From NCBI GenBank assembly GCA_029213195.1, contig JARGNI010000050.1, positions 1 through 36,380 of the forward strand: a stretch of 36,380 bases of DNA. The letters run 5' to 3'. Below the pieces are notes generated by a model. It was not told where the DNA came from, did no database searches, and saw only the letters and a program-made list of their open reading frames with translations. The translations under genes and the position numbers were made by a program. The number at the start of each line of letters is the position of its first letter. Positions within the stretch are counted from its first letter, which is position 1. This document shows, piece after piece, positions 1 through 8,663 of the stretch. This stretch comes from Verrucomicrobiales bacterium. Lineage in GTDB: Bacteria; Verrucomicrobiota; Verrucomicrobiia; Verrucomicrobiales; DEV007.

Positions 1-5
1 AAAGA

Positions 6-82
6 TGGTCGGGACGACTGGATTCGAACCAGCGACCCCCACAACCCCATTGTGGTGCGCTACCAGACTGCGCCACGTCCCG
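6..82 (-). tRNA. tRNA-Pro (anticodon GGG)
   Basis: Read on the minus strand, the segment folds as a full cloverleaf. The 7-bp acceptor stem pairs CGGGACG with CGTCCCG, the D stem is GCGC/GCGC, the anticodon stem is CCACA/TGTGG around loop ATGGGGT, and the T loop carries GGTTCGAATCC. Anticodon GGG reads the proline codons CCC and CCU. The 3' CCA appears to be encoded (bases 6-8). The gene is transcribed away from the arginine operon. The open frame that crosses it on the other strand is an artefact. Confidence 0.96.
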
Positions 83-262
83 TTCAACCATCGACAACGC
101 CCTCGCGTTGCGGGGGGTAAGGTGAACGAAGTTGTTCCGAAATCAAGCAGCTATTTTCGTTCTGTGAGCGGGGCTCGAAAAACCGCGTTGGGACCAGAAA
201 TCGTCGATCTGGGATCACAAGTCTTTCGACTCAATCTGATTTTGTGTCATGCTGCCTGCCTT

Positions 263-1321
263 ATGAGTGAGGAGAGAATTCCCGTAGCAGTTGTCGGAGC
301 GAGTGGCTATACCGGACAGGAGCTTCTCCGTCTTCTGGTGATGCACCCTCGTGTGGACCTCGTTGCCGTGACTTCGCGACAGGAAGAGGGCCGGAAACTG
401 GCTGAGGTGTTTCCTCGCCTGCGCAGAGCCAAAGGTGCCGATTCTCTCGCCTTCATGCATCCGGATGTCGAGGCGATTGTCGCGACAGGAGCGAAGGTTG
501 CCTTTCTCGCTTTGCCTCATGGGCTGGCATCGGAATACGCCGTTCCATTGCTGGAGCGAGGGCTGAAAGTGATCGATCTAAGTGCCGACTTTCGGCTGCG
601 GGATCCGGAGGTTTTTGAGGAATTTTACGGATCCGCGCATCCCGCTCCCGACTTGCTGGGATCGGCTGTCTATGGGTTGCCGGAATTCTATCGGGAGGAA
701 ATCACGAGGGCGAACCTCATTGCTTCACCCGGATGTTATCCCACCAGTATTCTCGTTCCCCTGGTTCCGTTGTTGGAGCAGAAACTGATCGACCCGGCGT
801 CCATCGTCGTCTCGAGCCTGTCCGGGGTGAGTGGTGCTGGCAAGAAAGCGGATGTTTCGCTCCTGTTTACCGAGGTCAACGAGAGCATCCGTGCCTACGG
901 CGCACCAAAACATCGACATCTCAGCGAGATCGAACAGGAACTCACGGTTGCTGCGGGCGACCGGGTGAAGATCAGCTTTGTTCCGCATCTCATGCCGATC
1001 ACTGCAGGAATCGCGACGACGATCTTTGCGTCGATTGAGGGAGCTACTGCAGAGGTTTCCGAGAAGGTTTCGGAAACCTATGCAGAACGCTACCGTGAAT
1101 CGACTTTCGTTCGGGTTCTCGGCGAAGGAAAGTTTGCCGACACCAAGCACGTCGTCGGAACCAATTTCGTCGATGTGGGATGGGTCGTTGACGAAAGGAC
1201 AGGGCGACTCATCTTGTCCAGCGCCGAGGATAACCTTGGAAAAGGAGCTGGGAGCCAGGCAATTCAGAGTTTTAATCTCGTTTGTGGATTGCCAGAGGAG
1301 TGCGGCTTGCTTCACTTTTAA
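263..1321 (+). CDS. argC: N-acetyl-gamma-glutamyl-phosphate reductase (ArgC)
   Basis: This NADPH-dependent cytosolic enzyme reduces N-acetylglutamyl-5-phosphate to the semialdehyde, the third step of arginine synthesis. The 352-residue product has the normal family length. It carries the dinucleotide-binding motif GASGYTG at residues 12-18, the segment LPHGLAS near 84-90, and the catalytic cysteine in SPGCYP (C158). The frame is open back to base 5, but the upstream part is antisense to tRNA-Pro, and homology-like sequence begins at MSEERIPVAVVGASG. ATG 263 is therefore the chosen start. It is the first gene of argCJBDF, and argJ begins 7 bases after its stop. I see no clear promoter or Shine-Dalgarno site in the 180 bases upstream. 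Confidence 0.96.
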   Translation: MSEERIPVAVVGASGYTGQELLRLLVMHPRVDLVAVTSRQEEGRKLAEVFPRLRRAKGADSLAFMHPDVEAIVATGAKVAFLALPHGLASEYAVPLLERGLKVIDLSADFRLRDPEVFEEFYGSAHPAPDLLGSAVYGLPEFYREEITRANLIASPGCYPTSILVPLVPLLEQKLIDPASIVVSSLSGVSGAGKKADVSLLFTEVNESIRAYGAPKHRHLSEIEQELTVAAGDRVKISFVPHLMPITAGIATTIFASIEGATAEVSEKVSETYAERYRESTFVRVLGEGKFADTKHVVGTNFVDVGWVVDERTGRLILSSAEDNLGKGAGSQAIQSFNLVCGLPEECGLLHF

Positions 1322-1328
1322 CGACACC

Positions 1329-2561
1329 ATGGCCAAGAAGATCAAAACGATTGCAGGGGGCATCTGCGTACCGAAAGGATTTCAGTGCGCAGCCGTTTCA
1401 TGTGGAATCAAGAATCCTAAGGCGGATCGACTTGACCTCGCCCTGATTTATTCGACGGAACCCACGGTGGGCACCGGGGTCTTCACGCAAAACGAAGTCT
1501 GCGCGGCACCTGTCCGACTCAGTTCCAGCTACCTCAAATCCTCTGAGCCCAGGGCAATCATTGTGAACAGCGGAAACGCCAATGCCTGTACTGGGCACCA
1601 GGGGATGTTGGATGCACGGACGATGGCGAGTCTTACCAGCAAAGGTCTCGGGCTCAAGCAGCGCGAAGTCCAGATTTGTTCCACCGGGATCATTGGGGTT
1701 CCGCTTCCGATCGATCGGATCGAAGCGAAGATGCCGGAGCTGATCGAATCTCTCGGAAGCGATGGCGATCTTGCGGCTCGGGCGATCATGACGAGTGATA
1801 CCCGCCCCAAGAGTATTTCGGTAACGGTCAAGATTGGGGACACCAAGGTAAGGATCGGAGCGATCGCCAAAGGGGCTGGAATGATCAATCCCCATATGGC
1901 GACGATGTTGTGCTTTGTCACTACAGATGCGGCCGTCAGCAAAGCCGAGATCGTCGCAGCGACTCGAGAAGCCGTGGACCAATCCTTCAATCGGATCTCT
2001 GTGGATGGTGACATGAGCACCAATGACTCCGTCATCGTGATGGCGAATGGGGCCGCGGGGAACAAGACGATTACGAGGGGCGGAGCGGGGAGCGCAGAAT
2101 TTCGGGAGGCGCTTTCTTCCGTCATGCTGGAACTGGCGAAGAAGATCGTCGCCGACGGCGAACGAGTGACCAAGCTGGTCAAAGTATGCGTGCGGGGAGC
2201 CGCCTCGAAGATGGATGCGGAGCGTGTCGCGCGAGCTGTGGGTGGATCCCAGCTCGTGAAGTGTTCCTGGAACGGGAATGATCCCAATTGGGGGCGCGTC
2301 ATCCATGCCGTCGGCTACTCCGGCGCGCGAGTGAAAGAGGAACTGGTCGATATCTATTTCTCGGGAGTGCTCGCCGCTCAGAACGGGATGGCAGCCAAGA
2401 CGGAGATTTCCAAGCTTTCCGCTGCGGTGAGGAAATCCGAATTCTCTGTCGGGATCGACCTGCACCTTGGAAAAGGAGAGTATTCTCTCTACACCTCGGA
2501 CCTTTCCCCGGAGTATGTCGACTTCAATCGAGAAGAGTACGCGCTGAATCGAAAGCGCTAG
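1329..2561 (+). CDS. argJ: Glutamate N-acetyltransferase / amino-acid acetyltransferase (ArgJ)
   Basis: ArgJ moves the acetyl group from N-acetylornithine to glutamate, and bifunctional members also acetylate glutamate with acetyl-CoA. The 410-residue product has the self-cleavage motif KGAGMINPHMATM. The scissile bond would lie between A191 and T192, with T192 as the N-terminal nucleophile of the beta chain. The oxyanion-type motif NSGNANACTG is at residues 80-89. The start is ATG 1329, beginning MAKKIKTIAGG, because the longer open frame overlaps argC. A cyclic acetyl route explains why the operon has neither an argA-type synthase nor an argE deacetylase. Whether it is mono- or bifunctional cannot be told from sequence alone. 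Confidence 0.95.
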   Translation: MAKKIKTIAGGICVPKGFQCAAVSCGIKNPKADRLDLALIYSTEPTVGTGVFTQNEVCAAPVRLSSSYLKSSEPRAIIVNSGNANACTGHQGMLDARTMASLTSKGLGLKQREVQICSTGIIGVPLPIDRIEAKMPELIESLGSDGDLAARAIMTSDTRPKSISVTVKIGDTKVRIGAIAKGAGMINPHMATMLCFVTTDAAVSKAEIVAATREAVDQSFNRISVDGDMSTNDSVIVMANGAAGNKTITRGGAGSAEFREALSSVMLELAKKIVADGERVTKLVKVCVRGAASKMDAERVARAVGGSQLVKCSWNGNDPNWGRVIHAVGYSGARVKEELVDIYFSGVLAAQNGMAAKTEISKLSAAVRKSEFSVGIDLHLGKGEYSLYTSDLSPEYVDFNREEYALNRKR

Positions 2562-2669
2562 TCTCGTTTCGGCGCAAAGGAGCGTTACCGCTCATGGGCG
2601 TCGTCTTGCGGGGAATCTTCCCTTGCCGAAAGCAAGATCTCAACGATCTTTGCGGCTTCCCAAATTTCT

Positions 2670-3566
2670 ATGGAAACTCCATTCCAGCAACACATCGAAA
2701 AGGCGGCTGTGCTCCTCGAGGCGCTTCCTTATTTGCAGGAATTTCGCGGTCAAACCTTCCTCATCAAGGTCGGTGGGAGCGCGATGGACGATGCGGACTT
2801 GGTCCGCCGACTTCTTCGCGATGTCGTGTTCATGGAGGTGGCAGGTATCAATCCAGTCATCGTGCACGGGGGCGGAAAGGCGATCTCGGCAGCGATGAAG
2901 TCTGCCGGGCTGGAAGCCACGTTTGTGGGTGGTCAGCGGATCACCACGGACGAAGCGATGACGATCGTGGAGCGGACTCTGAGTCGGGAAATCAATCCCG
3001 GTCTCGTCGAAGGAATCGAATCCTTTGGCGGAAAAGCGATCGGGGTTCCCGGAAATGAAGCGCTCATTGGAGAGCGGTTGACTTCCTGGTCCCAGGAGGA
3101 AGGGCGGCATGTTGAACTCGGACGGGTCGGTCGGGTCGTGGGCTTTGATCTTTCCCGGATCCGGGCTGCCCTGACTTCGGAGATCGTTCCCGTAGTTTCC
3201 CCGATTGCTTCGGAACGCGAGACCAAGCTGAGTCTCAATGTCAATGCAGACCTTGCCGCGAGTGCTCTCGCAGCGGAACTCAAAGCGACCAAGCTCGTCT
3301 ATCTGAGTGATGTGTTAGGGTTGATGGAAGATCCCGCGGATCCCTCGACCCTGATTCCCTCGTTGCATGCGGACGAAGTCGAGCCGTTGATCGAAAGGGG
3401 CGTGATCTCGGGAGGAATGATTCCCAAGGTGAGATCCTCCGTCGATGCTCTTCGCTCTGGTGTCGGAAAAGTTCACATGATCGATGGGCGAATTTCTCAT
3501 TCCCTTCTTCTCGAGATCTTCACGGAAAAGGGAATCGGGACGGAAATTGTGAAGGAGGAGTCATGA
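2670..3566 (+). CDS. argB: Acetylglutamate kinase (ArgB)
   Basis: ArgB phosphorylates N-acetylglutamate with ATP. The 298-residue product belongs to the amino acid kinase family, with KVGGSA at residues 33-38, HGGGK at 66-70 and the nucleotide-side motif NVNADLAA in the C-terminal half. An N-terminal helix comes before EALPYLQ. Such a helix is typical of the hexameric, arginine-inhibited type, so end-product control of the pathway at this step is likely (inference). The gene follows argJ after 108 bases. Its TGA stop overlaps the ATG of argD in an ATGA arrangement, which suggests translational coupling. Confidence 0.96.
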   Translation: METPFQQHIEKAAVLLEALPYLQEFRGQTFLIKVGGSAMDDADLVRRLLRDVVFMEVAGINPVIVHGGGKAISAAMKSAGLEATFVGGQRITTDEAMTIVERTLSREINPGLVEGIESFGGKAIGVPGNEALIGERLTSWSQEEGRHVELGRVGRVVGFDLSRIRAALTSEIVPVVSPIASERETKLSLNVNADLAASALAAELKATKLVYLSDVLGLMEDPADPSTLIPSLHADEVEPLIERGVISGGMIPKVRSSVDALRSGVGKVHMIDGRISHSLLLEIFTEKGIGTEIVKEES

Positions 3567-4849
3567 ATTCGGATTCTCATACCGCTGACTGGACGGCTCA
3601 GTATGTCCTGCAGAACTACGGTCGTTTTCCGATCGCTTTCGAGCGAGGAGAAGGTGGCTATCTCTACGACGAGTCGGGAAGGAAGTATCTCGATTTCGGA
3701 ACGGGCATCGCAGTTTGCTCCCTGGGGCACTGTCCCGAAGTGATGCAGAAGGCCCTGACTGAGCAGGGAGGAAAACTGATCCACTGCTCGAATCTCTACC
3801 AGATTCGCGAGCAGGCGGAGTTGGCCAGGTTTGTGGTCGAGGAGATGCTCCAGCGGCCTGGAAAAGTCTTTTTCTGCAACAGCGGGGCGGAGGCAAATGA
3901 CGCCCTCATCAAGCTTGCACGAAAGCGGGCCTTTGACCGACTTGGGCTCGCGTCGGGAAAGAACGAGATCATCACCTGTCAGCGTTCCTTTCACGGACGG
4001 ACTTTGGGGGGGATCGCAGCGACGGGCCAGGAAAAGGTCAAGATTGGTTTTGATCCGCTCCTTCCCGGATTTCTCCATGTTCCCCTGAACGATATCGAGG
4101 CCCTGGAGGAAGCGGTGAGCGATAAAACGGCGGGAATTCTCTTCGAACCCTTGCAGGGAGAAGGGGGGATTCATCCCGTTGCTCCCGAATACTTTCAGAA
4201 AGCCGACGAACTGCGGAAGAAGCATGATCTGCTGCTAATGTTCGATGAAGTCCAATGCGGTTCAGGCAGGACGGGGGACTGGTGCGGTTGGAGAACGATC
4301 CTTCGCGACAGCGGGGTCGAGGTGGAACCCGATGCCGTGAGCTGGGCAAAAGGCTTTGGCGGAGGATTCCCCATCGGGTCGATCTGGATCAGCGATGAGC
4401 ATGCCGGCGCTCTCGGGCCCGGGACTCACGGGTCGACTTTTGGCGGGACTCCGCTAGCCTCCGCGGTGGCCCTGGCAGTTTTGGAAGAAGTGCAAAAAGT
4501 TGGGGCACTGGAAAACGTGAAGCGCCAGGAAGCAAGAATCCGTGAAACAGTCGGGACCTGGAATTCCCCTTTGATCTCCTCGCTCCGTGGCGTGGGATTG
4601 ATGCTTGGGTTTGTCCTCGACTCGGAAGCCTTTTCCGCGATTCCGGGATTTGAGGAGAGCGGGCAGACCCCGGCGCTCTTTATTGTAAACAGGGTGATGG
4701 AGGCAGGAATGCTGACCGTACCTGCCGGGAGCGACGTCGTGCGCTGGTTGCCTCGACTGGATGTGCCGGACGCTGAGGTAGACGAGGCATTGAGCTGCTT
4801 TGCCACCGTTTTGAAAACATTGGAAAATGAAATGGAAGGATCGGAATGA
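3563..4849 (+). CDS. argD: Acetylornithine aminotransferase (ArgD, class III, PLP)
   Basis: This class III PLP-dependent aminotransferase of 428 residues should convert N-acetylglutamate semialdehyde to N-acetylornithine. Visible features are YLDFGTGIAVCSLGH near the N-terminus, the PLP phosphate-binding SGAEAND, the cofactor aspartate in MFDEVQCGSGRTG, and the Schiff-base lysine K263 in SWAKGFGGGFPIG. It overlaps argB upstream and argF downstream by 4 bases each, so its role in arginine synthesis rests on context as well as sequence. Related ornithine or succinylornithine aminotransferases look much the same. Dual use in lysine synthesis is possible but not visible here. Confidence 0.93.
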   Translation: MNSDSHTADWTAQYVLQNYGRFPIAFERGEGGYLYDESGRKYLDFGTGIAVCSLGHCPEVMQKALTEQGGKLIHCSNLYQIREQAELARFVVEEMLQRPGKVFFCNSGAEANDALIKLARKRAFDRLGLASGKNEIITCQRSFHGRTLGGIAATGQEKVKIGFDPLLPGFLHVPLNDIEALEEAVSDKTAGILFEPLQGEGGIHPVAPEYFQKADELRKKHDLLLMFDEVQCGSGRTGDWCGWRTILRDSGVEVEPDAVSWAKGFGGGFPIGSIWISDEHAGALGPGTHGSTFGGTPLASAVALAVLEEVQKVGALENVKRQEARIRETVGTWNSPLISSLRGVGLMLGFVLDSEAFSAIPGFEESGQTPALFIVNRVMEAGMLTVPAGSDVVRWLPRLDVPDAEVDEALSCFATVLKTLENEMEGSE

Positions 4850-5754
4850 TGAAACACTTGCTGGGAATCGAGCCATTGAACAAGAGCGAGATCGAGTTGC
4901 TCATTGAGAACGCAGTGCGTCTGAAAGCGGACCGGAAATGCGAATTCTCGGGCCCGCTCGAAGGAGAGACCTGGGCGATGATTTTCGCCAAGTCGTCTAC
5001 CCGGACTCGTGTCAGTTTCGAGGTCGGCTTAAATGAGCTGGGGGCGCAGAAGATGTTTCTGACGGCAGCCGACGTTCAGCTGGGAAGAGGCGAACCGATC
5101 AAGGATACCGCCCGTGTCCTCGGGCGCATGGTCCATGGAGCGATCATCCGGACCTTTGATCAGCAGGATGTTGTCGATTTTGCCGAGTTTGGAGGCATTC
5201 CGACGATCAATGCCCTGACCGATGAAGAGCATCCCTGCCAGATCTTGGCAGATCTTCTCACCATGACCGAGTTGATCGGAGGCTGGGAAGGCAAGAAGGT
5301 CGCTTTCATCGGAGATGGCGATTGCAACATGGGCCGCTCCTGGGCCTGGGCGGCGAAGCGACTCGGCTTCTCTCTCTCCATTGCGGCACCTCCTGAGTTT
5401 CAACCCGACGACGAGTTCATGGGGCGTCTCGGAGAAGCTCCCGTGGAGGTGACCGAGTCGGTGAGTGACGCTGCGTCGGATGCCGATGTGCTCTACACGG
5501 ATACCTGGGTGAGCATGGGTAAGGAAGCAGAGGCGGAGGAGCGTCTGCGAATCCTGGCACCTTTCCAGATCAACGAATCCCTCGTCGAGTTGGCGAATCC
5601 GGGAGCTATCGTGCAACACTGTCTCCCCGCATATCGCGACAAGGAAATTTCGGAGTCTCTACTCGAATCCCGTCAGGCAGAGATTTTCCAACAAGCCGAG
5701 AATCGTCTCCATGCCCAGAAGGCGGTCCTTGTTGCCCTGTCCCAGAATCGATAG
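4846..5754 (+). CDS. argF: Ornithine carbamoyltransferase (ArgF)
   Basis: ArgF makes citrulline from ornithine and carbamoyl phosphate. The 302-residue product carries the carbamoyl-phosphate motif SSTRTR at residues 50-55, HPCQ at 129-132 and the ornithine-side motif HCLPAYR near the C-terminus. The HPCQ and HCLP motifs mark an ornithine rather than an aspartate carbamoyltransferase. Translation can begin at ATG 4846 or the adjacent ATG 4849, and both overlap or abut the argD stop. It ends the operon. argG and argH, needed for the last two steps, are not in the window. Confidence 0.96.
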   Translation: MMKHLLGIEPLNKSEIELLIENAVRLKADRKCEFSGPLEGETWAMIFAKSSTRTRVSFEVGLNELGAQKMFLTAADVQLGRGEPIKDTARVLGRMVHGAIIRTFDQQDVVDFAEFGGIPTINALTDEEHPCQILADLLTMTELIGGWEGKKVAFIGDGDCNMGRSWAWAAKRLGFSLSIAAPPEFQPDDEFMGRLGEAPVEVTESVSDAASDADVLYTDTWVSMGKEAEAEERLRILAPFQINESLVELANPGAIVQHCLPAYRDKEISESLLESRQAEIFQQAENRLHAQKAVLVALSQNR

Positions 5755-5805
5755 CAGGATTCCGAGATTGCAGGCGGATACGAGACGCGTGCAATTTCTT
5801 CCGCC

Positions 5806-6462
5806 ATGGGAATGAAAGAGCGCAGTGAGCTATGTGAAAGCCCGGAAGAGGAGCTGTGGAATACGCTCACGCACGGGTTTGGAGCTTTGCTCAGTCTCGG
5901 GGCGCTCGCCTGGATGACCCTGAAAGCGATTCCCCTCGGGGCGATGGCGGTCACGGGAGTCGTCGTTTTCGGAGTGAGCCTCGTCCTGCTCTACACGGCA
6001 TCGACGTGGTATCATTTTGTGAGAGCCGACCCCTGGAAGCGAGCCTTACAGTTGGTGGATCATACCCTGATCTATGTTCTCATTGCGGGGAGCTACACTC
6101 CGTGGCTGCTGATGAATTTGCGAGGAGTACTCGGTTGGACCCTGTTGGTTCTGATCTGGGCGCTCGCTGTCGTCGGGGTGATCCTGAAATTGGTCTATTT
6201 CCCTCGCTTTCAGCGTTTCGGACTTTTCCTCTATATCGCGATGGGGTGGTTCGTCGTCGTCGCGATCAAGCCGATGTTCGAGTCGGTGAGTGGCAGCGGG
6301 ATGACCTGGCTGTTTGTCGGAGGGGTCTGTTACACCGTCGGAGTGATCTTTTTCGCCGCCGAGAAACTGAAGTTCGGCCATTTTGTCTGGCATCTCTTCG
6401 TGCTCGCCGGCAGCGTTTCTCACATCGTTGCCGTATTCGTTGGGGTGCTGGTATCACCCTGA
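5806..6462 (+). CDS. trhA: TrhA / hemolysin III family integral membrane protein (PAQR superfamily)
   Basis: The 218-residue product has about seven hydrophobic segments and the conserved polar residues of the hemolysin III/PAQR family. These are NTLTHGFGALL near the N-terminus, STWYHF after the second helix, DHTLIYVLIAGSYTPW in the middle, and HFVWHLFVLAGSVSHI near the end. In PAQR proteins the His and Asp residues form a metal site inside the membrane. Bacterial members are linked to membrane-fluidity homeostasis, and the historic name hemolysin is not evidence of toxicity. The start is ATG 5806 or ATG 5812. It stands alone between argF and the convergent kamA, with a small hairpin after its stop. 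Confidence 0.9.
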   Translation: MGMKERSELCESPEEELWNTLTHGFGALLSLGALAWMTLKAIPLGAMAVTGVVVFGVSLVLLYTASTWYHFVRADPWKRALQLVDHTLIYVLIAGSYTPWLLMNLRGVLGWTLLVLIWALAVVGVILKLVYFPRFQRFGLFLYIAMGWFVVVAIKPMFESVSGSGMTWLFVGGVCYTVGVIFFAAEKLKFGHFVWHLFVLAGSVSHIVAVFVGVLVSP

Positions 6463-6464
6463 TG

Positions 6465-6487
6465 GGCGCTCCGAGAAGCGCCTTTCT
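6465..6487 (+). terminator. Small hairpin after trhA
   Basis: GGCGCT pairs perfectly with AGCGCC around a 6-base loop, and TTTCT follows. It lies in the 31-base gap between the stops of trhA and the convergent kamA. The short T tract makes it a weak intrinsic terminator for the plus strand. The minus-strand side has no T tract. Confidence 0.5.
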
Positions 6488-6493
6488 GCGAGA

Positions 6494-7672
6494 TCAGTAG
6501 TCGAGAATGGGATCCGGCTGAACGGCAGGTTCGGGATACTCGTAAGTCTTCCCTTCGAAGTTTCGGATGACCACCCGCTCGTCGTTCTTCTGGAGAACGT
6601 AGTCCGGGTTGATAGGAACTTTGCCCCCACCGCCCGGTGCATCGATGACATACTGGGGCACTGCATAACCCGTGGTGTGGCCGCGGAGACCTTCGATGAT
6701 CTCGATACCTTTGGCAACGGGTGCCTGGAGATGGGAAGAGCCCTGGATCAAGTCGAGCTGGTAGAGATAGTAAGGTCGCACCCGACACATGAGGAGCTTG
6801 TGGACGAGGGTCTTCATCGTGTCGAGATCGTCGTTCACTCCACGAAGGAAGACGGCCTGGTTCCCGAGAGGAATTCCATTATTGGCAAGTCGTTCGAGCC
6901 CTTCCTTGACCTCCAGGGTCAGTTCTCGTGGATGATTCACGTGAACGCTCATGAAGAGAGGGTGATACTTCTGGAGCATCTCGCAGAGTTCCGGGGTGAT
7001 CCGCTGAGGCAGGAAAATGGGGACACGGGATCCGATGCGAAGAAACTCGATGTGCTTGATCTCACGAAGTCGGCTCAGGATCTTTTCGAGTTTCGAATCG
7101 GAAAAGAGCAGGGGGTCGCCACCCGAGAGCAGCACATCGCGAATCTCGGTGTGTTCTTCGAGGTAGCGGAAGGCCGCCTCGTAGTCGGTTTCCAGATCTT
7201 GTTCGCCAGCACCGCTGACAACCCGGCTTCGGGTGCAGTAGCGACAGTAGGCCGCACAGCGATCGGTGACGAGAAAGAGAACGCGGTCAGGGTAACGATG
7301 AACCAGACCGGGGACGGGCATGGAGGAATCTTCGCCGCAAGGGTCGGACATCTCGTAGGGAGAGATGAAGGTTTCTTCCACTCTTGGGATAATCTGACGG
7401 CGAATCGGGCACTCGGGATCTTCCCGATCGATCAGGTTGAAAAAGTGCGGCGTGATCGCCATCGCGAGCTTGGTCCCGGAGAGGATGACCCCATTGCGTT
7501 CCTCCTCACTCAGGACGAGGTGTTTTTCGAGACCCGCCAGGGAAGTGATTCGATTCTTCAACTGCCAGGTGGGATTGTTCCAGTCCTCTTCCGAGACGCC
7601 TTCATCCGCCCAGTATCCCGGAGCGAACGAGGAGAAGGACTTTTCGAGGTCATTTTGGCGGTCGTGGTGCAT
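6494..7672 (-). CDS. kamA: L-lysine 2,3-aminomutase, KamA family (radical SAM, PLP)
   Basis: KamA interconverts L-alpha-lysine and L-beta-lysine using S-adenosylmethionine, a [4Fe-4S] cluster and PLP. The 392-residue product has the radical SAM cysteines C139, C143 and C146 in DRCAAYCRYCTR, SGGDPLL near 183-189, and the PLP lysine K351 in DAPGGGGKVP. Aspartates in GVNDD and YVIDAPGG match the positions that hold the lysine side-chain amine in the clostridial enzyme. The glycine-rich PLP motif separates it from EpmB, which modifies elongation factor P. No epmA, beta-lysine acetyltransferase or lysine-fermentation gene lies nearby. The product could be beta-lysine for an osmolyte, but that is inference. 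Confidence 0.92.
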   Translation of the reverse strand: MHHDRQNDLEKSFSSFAPGYWADEGVSEEDWNNPTWQLKNRITSLAGLEKHLVLSEEERNGVILSGTKLAMAITPHFFNLIDREDPECPIRRQIIPRVEETFISPYEMSDPCGEDSSMPVPGLVHRYPDRVLFLVTDRCAAYCRYCTRSRVVSGAGEQDLETDYEAAFRYLEEHTEIRDVLLSGGDPLLFSDSKLEKILSRLREIKHIEFLRIGSRVPIFLPQRITPELCEMLQKYHPLFMSVHVNHPRELTLEVKEGLERLANNGIPLGNQAVFLRGVNDDLDTMKTLVHKLLMCRVRPYYLYQLDLIQGSSHLQAPVAKGIEIIEGLRGHTTGYAVPQYVIDAPGGGGKVPINPDYVLQKNDERVVIRNFEGKTYEYPEPAVQPDPILDY

Positions 7673-7767
7673 GGGAAAGGAAGAAATGGCGTTCGAAATG
7701 GACGAGGTTCAACCCTGAATCTTACGAGTGGAATGGGAATTTGAGATGAGTCGTTGCCGTAGCTCGG

Positions 7768-7795
7768 AAGATAAAGAGGTAGGAAGCGTAGTCAA
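7768..7795 (-). promoter_or_regulatory. Candidate sigma-70-type promoter for kamA
   Basis: On the minus strand TTGACT (7795-7790) is followed by a 16-base spacer and TATCTT (7773-7768). This would start transcription about 90 bases before the kamA ATG. The boxes match the consensus at 5/6 and 4/6 positions. This is a pattern call only. Confidence 0.4.
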
Positions 7796-7820
7796 AGAGC
7801 TTGGGTTTTTTTACAATTCG

Positions 7821-7826
7821 TATAAT
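7821..7826 (+). promoter_or_regulatory. Candidate -10 box (TATAAT) for the COG2345-type regulator
   Basis: A perfect TATAAT sits in the AT-rich part of the divergent region. No matching -35 hexamer is found 16-18 bases upstream, so an activator-dependent promoter or a chance match are both possible. A start near base 7833 would give a leader of about 170 bases. Confidence 0.35.
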
Positions 7827-8004
7827 TATTTACCAGCCAGATCCACTTTCGACTGCTACAAATCGGAGAATGTTTTGTAGTGATTGAAAAATCCATGTGA
7901 TGAGACCATGGAGAGGCTTCCCTGAGACAAATTGAATTTCAAGCACTTGCAGCCCGGGCCATTGTCGCCAAGGATGGGCCCCAACCCTTTGAAACAAGAA
8001 CACT

Positions 8005-8649
8005 GTGACACCGTATCTCACCATTCTGAAAAACTTCTCTAAACCTCATTGGTTCGACATCATTCAATTGATCAAGTGCTCCGGGGGGCTGTCGGTAGGC
8101 GAGCTTTCCGAGGAGCTGGGCATGAGCTACATGGGGATCAAGAAACACTGCCTGGCGATGCAGAAGCTTGGATATCTCGACACCTGGCGCAGACCCAAGG
8201 ACGTCGGACGTCCCGAAAAAACGTATCGGATCACCAAGAAGCTGGATCCTCTTTTTCCAAAGATCAGCGATGAAGTCAGTCTTTCCATTCTCGAGGCTGC
8301 GACCCAACTCGATCCCAATGCGGCCGAGAAGCTGCTCTTCTATTTCTTTCGAGACCAGACCGAGAGCCTTGCCAAATTGATCACGGCCGACTCGGTCCAG
8401 GAGCGAGCGGAAAAGCTGGCGGCCGAACGCAGCAAGCGTGGGTATTTTTCCTTCTGCTACTATTCGGAAGAGGAGGGGCTATACCTCGAAGAATTTCATA
8501 ATCCGCTTCGTTCTCTCTTCGAGAAATATGAGACCCTGGAACGCATGGAAGTCCAGATGTTCGAGAAATTGCTGGGCGCTCATGTCGAACGCACGCAGAG
8601 CGAGGTGTCCGGGCTGACGCGATACCGGTTTGACTTATCTCCCCGATAG
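8005..8649 (+). CDS. Winged-helix transcriptional regulator, COG2345 (ArsR/SufR-like)
   Basis: The 214-residue product begins with a winged-helix domain. Residues 28-60 give helix-turn-helix spacing (LSVGELSEELGMSYMGIKKH), then YLDTWRR and GRPEKTYRIT, a wing motif typical of COG2345 regulators. The C-terminal half is mixed alpha/beta with few cysteines, so an iron-sulfur sensor of the SufR type is not supported. The only available start is GTG 8005, because an in-frame TGA lies at 7990. It is divergent from kamA and almost overlaps the NUDIX-like gene downstream, so control of one or both is plausible but unproven. Confidence 0.82.
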   Translation: MTPYLTILKNFSKPHWFDIIQLIKCSGGLSVGELSEELGMSYMGIKKHCLAMQKLGYLDTWRRPKDVGRPEKTYRITKKLDPLFPKISDEVSLSILEAATQLDPNAAEKLLFYFFRDQTESLAKLITADSVQERAEKLAAERSKRGYFSFCYYSEEEGLYLEEFHNPLRSLFEKYETLERMEVQMFEKLLGAHVERTQSEVSGLTRYRFDLSPR

Positions 8650-8663
8650 TGTCCCATCCTGTC

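Larger units (their letters stand above)
7673..8004. other. Divergent intergenic region between kamA and a regulator gene
   Basis: This gap of 332 bases holds the upstream regions of two divergent genes. Besides the kamA promoter candidate, it has a perfect TATAAT at 7821-7826 on the plus strand, inside an AT-rich stretch at 7805-7831, but no good -35 box before it. The remaining 170 bases up to the GTG of the regulator have no convincing open frame. They could be a long leader or an operator region. Confidence 0.45.

Noticed and set aside
5-262. N-terminal extension of the argC frame
   Set aside because: It runs antisense through the tRNA-Pro gene and does not look like ArgC. The family sequence begins at MSEERIPVAV.
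5806-6462. A true hemolysin toxin
   Set aside because: The sequence is a PAQR/TrhA membrane protein. The family name is historic and there is no toxin feature.
6494-7672. EpmB (elongation factor P lysine aminomutase)
   Set aside because: The PLP motif DAPGGGGK and the length fit KamA. EpmB has a different, shorter C-terminal motif.
6383-7744. 453-codon plus-strand open frame
   Set aside because: It lies antisense to kamA, which has all catalytic motifs of its family. Long shadow frames are expected in GC-rich coding DNA.
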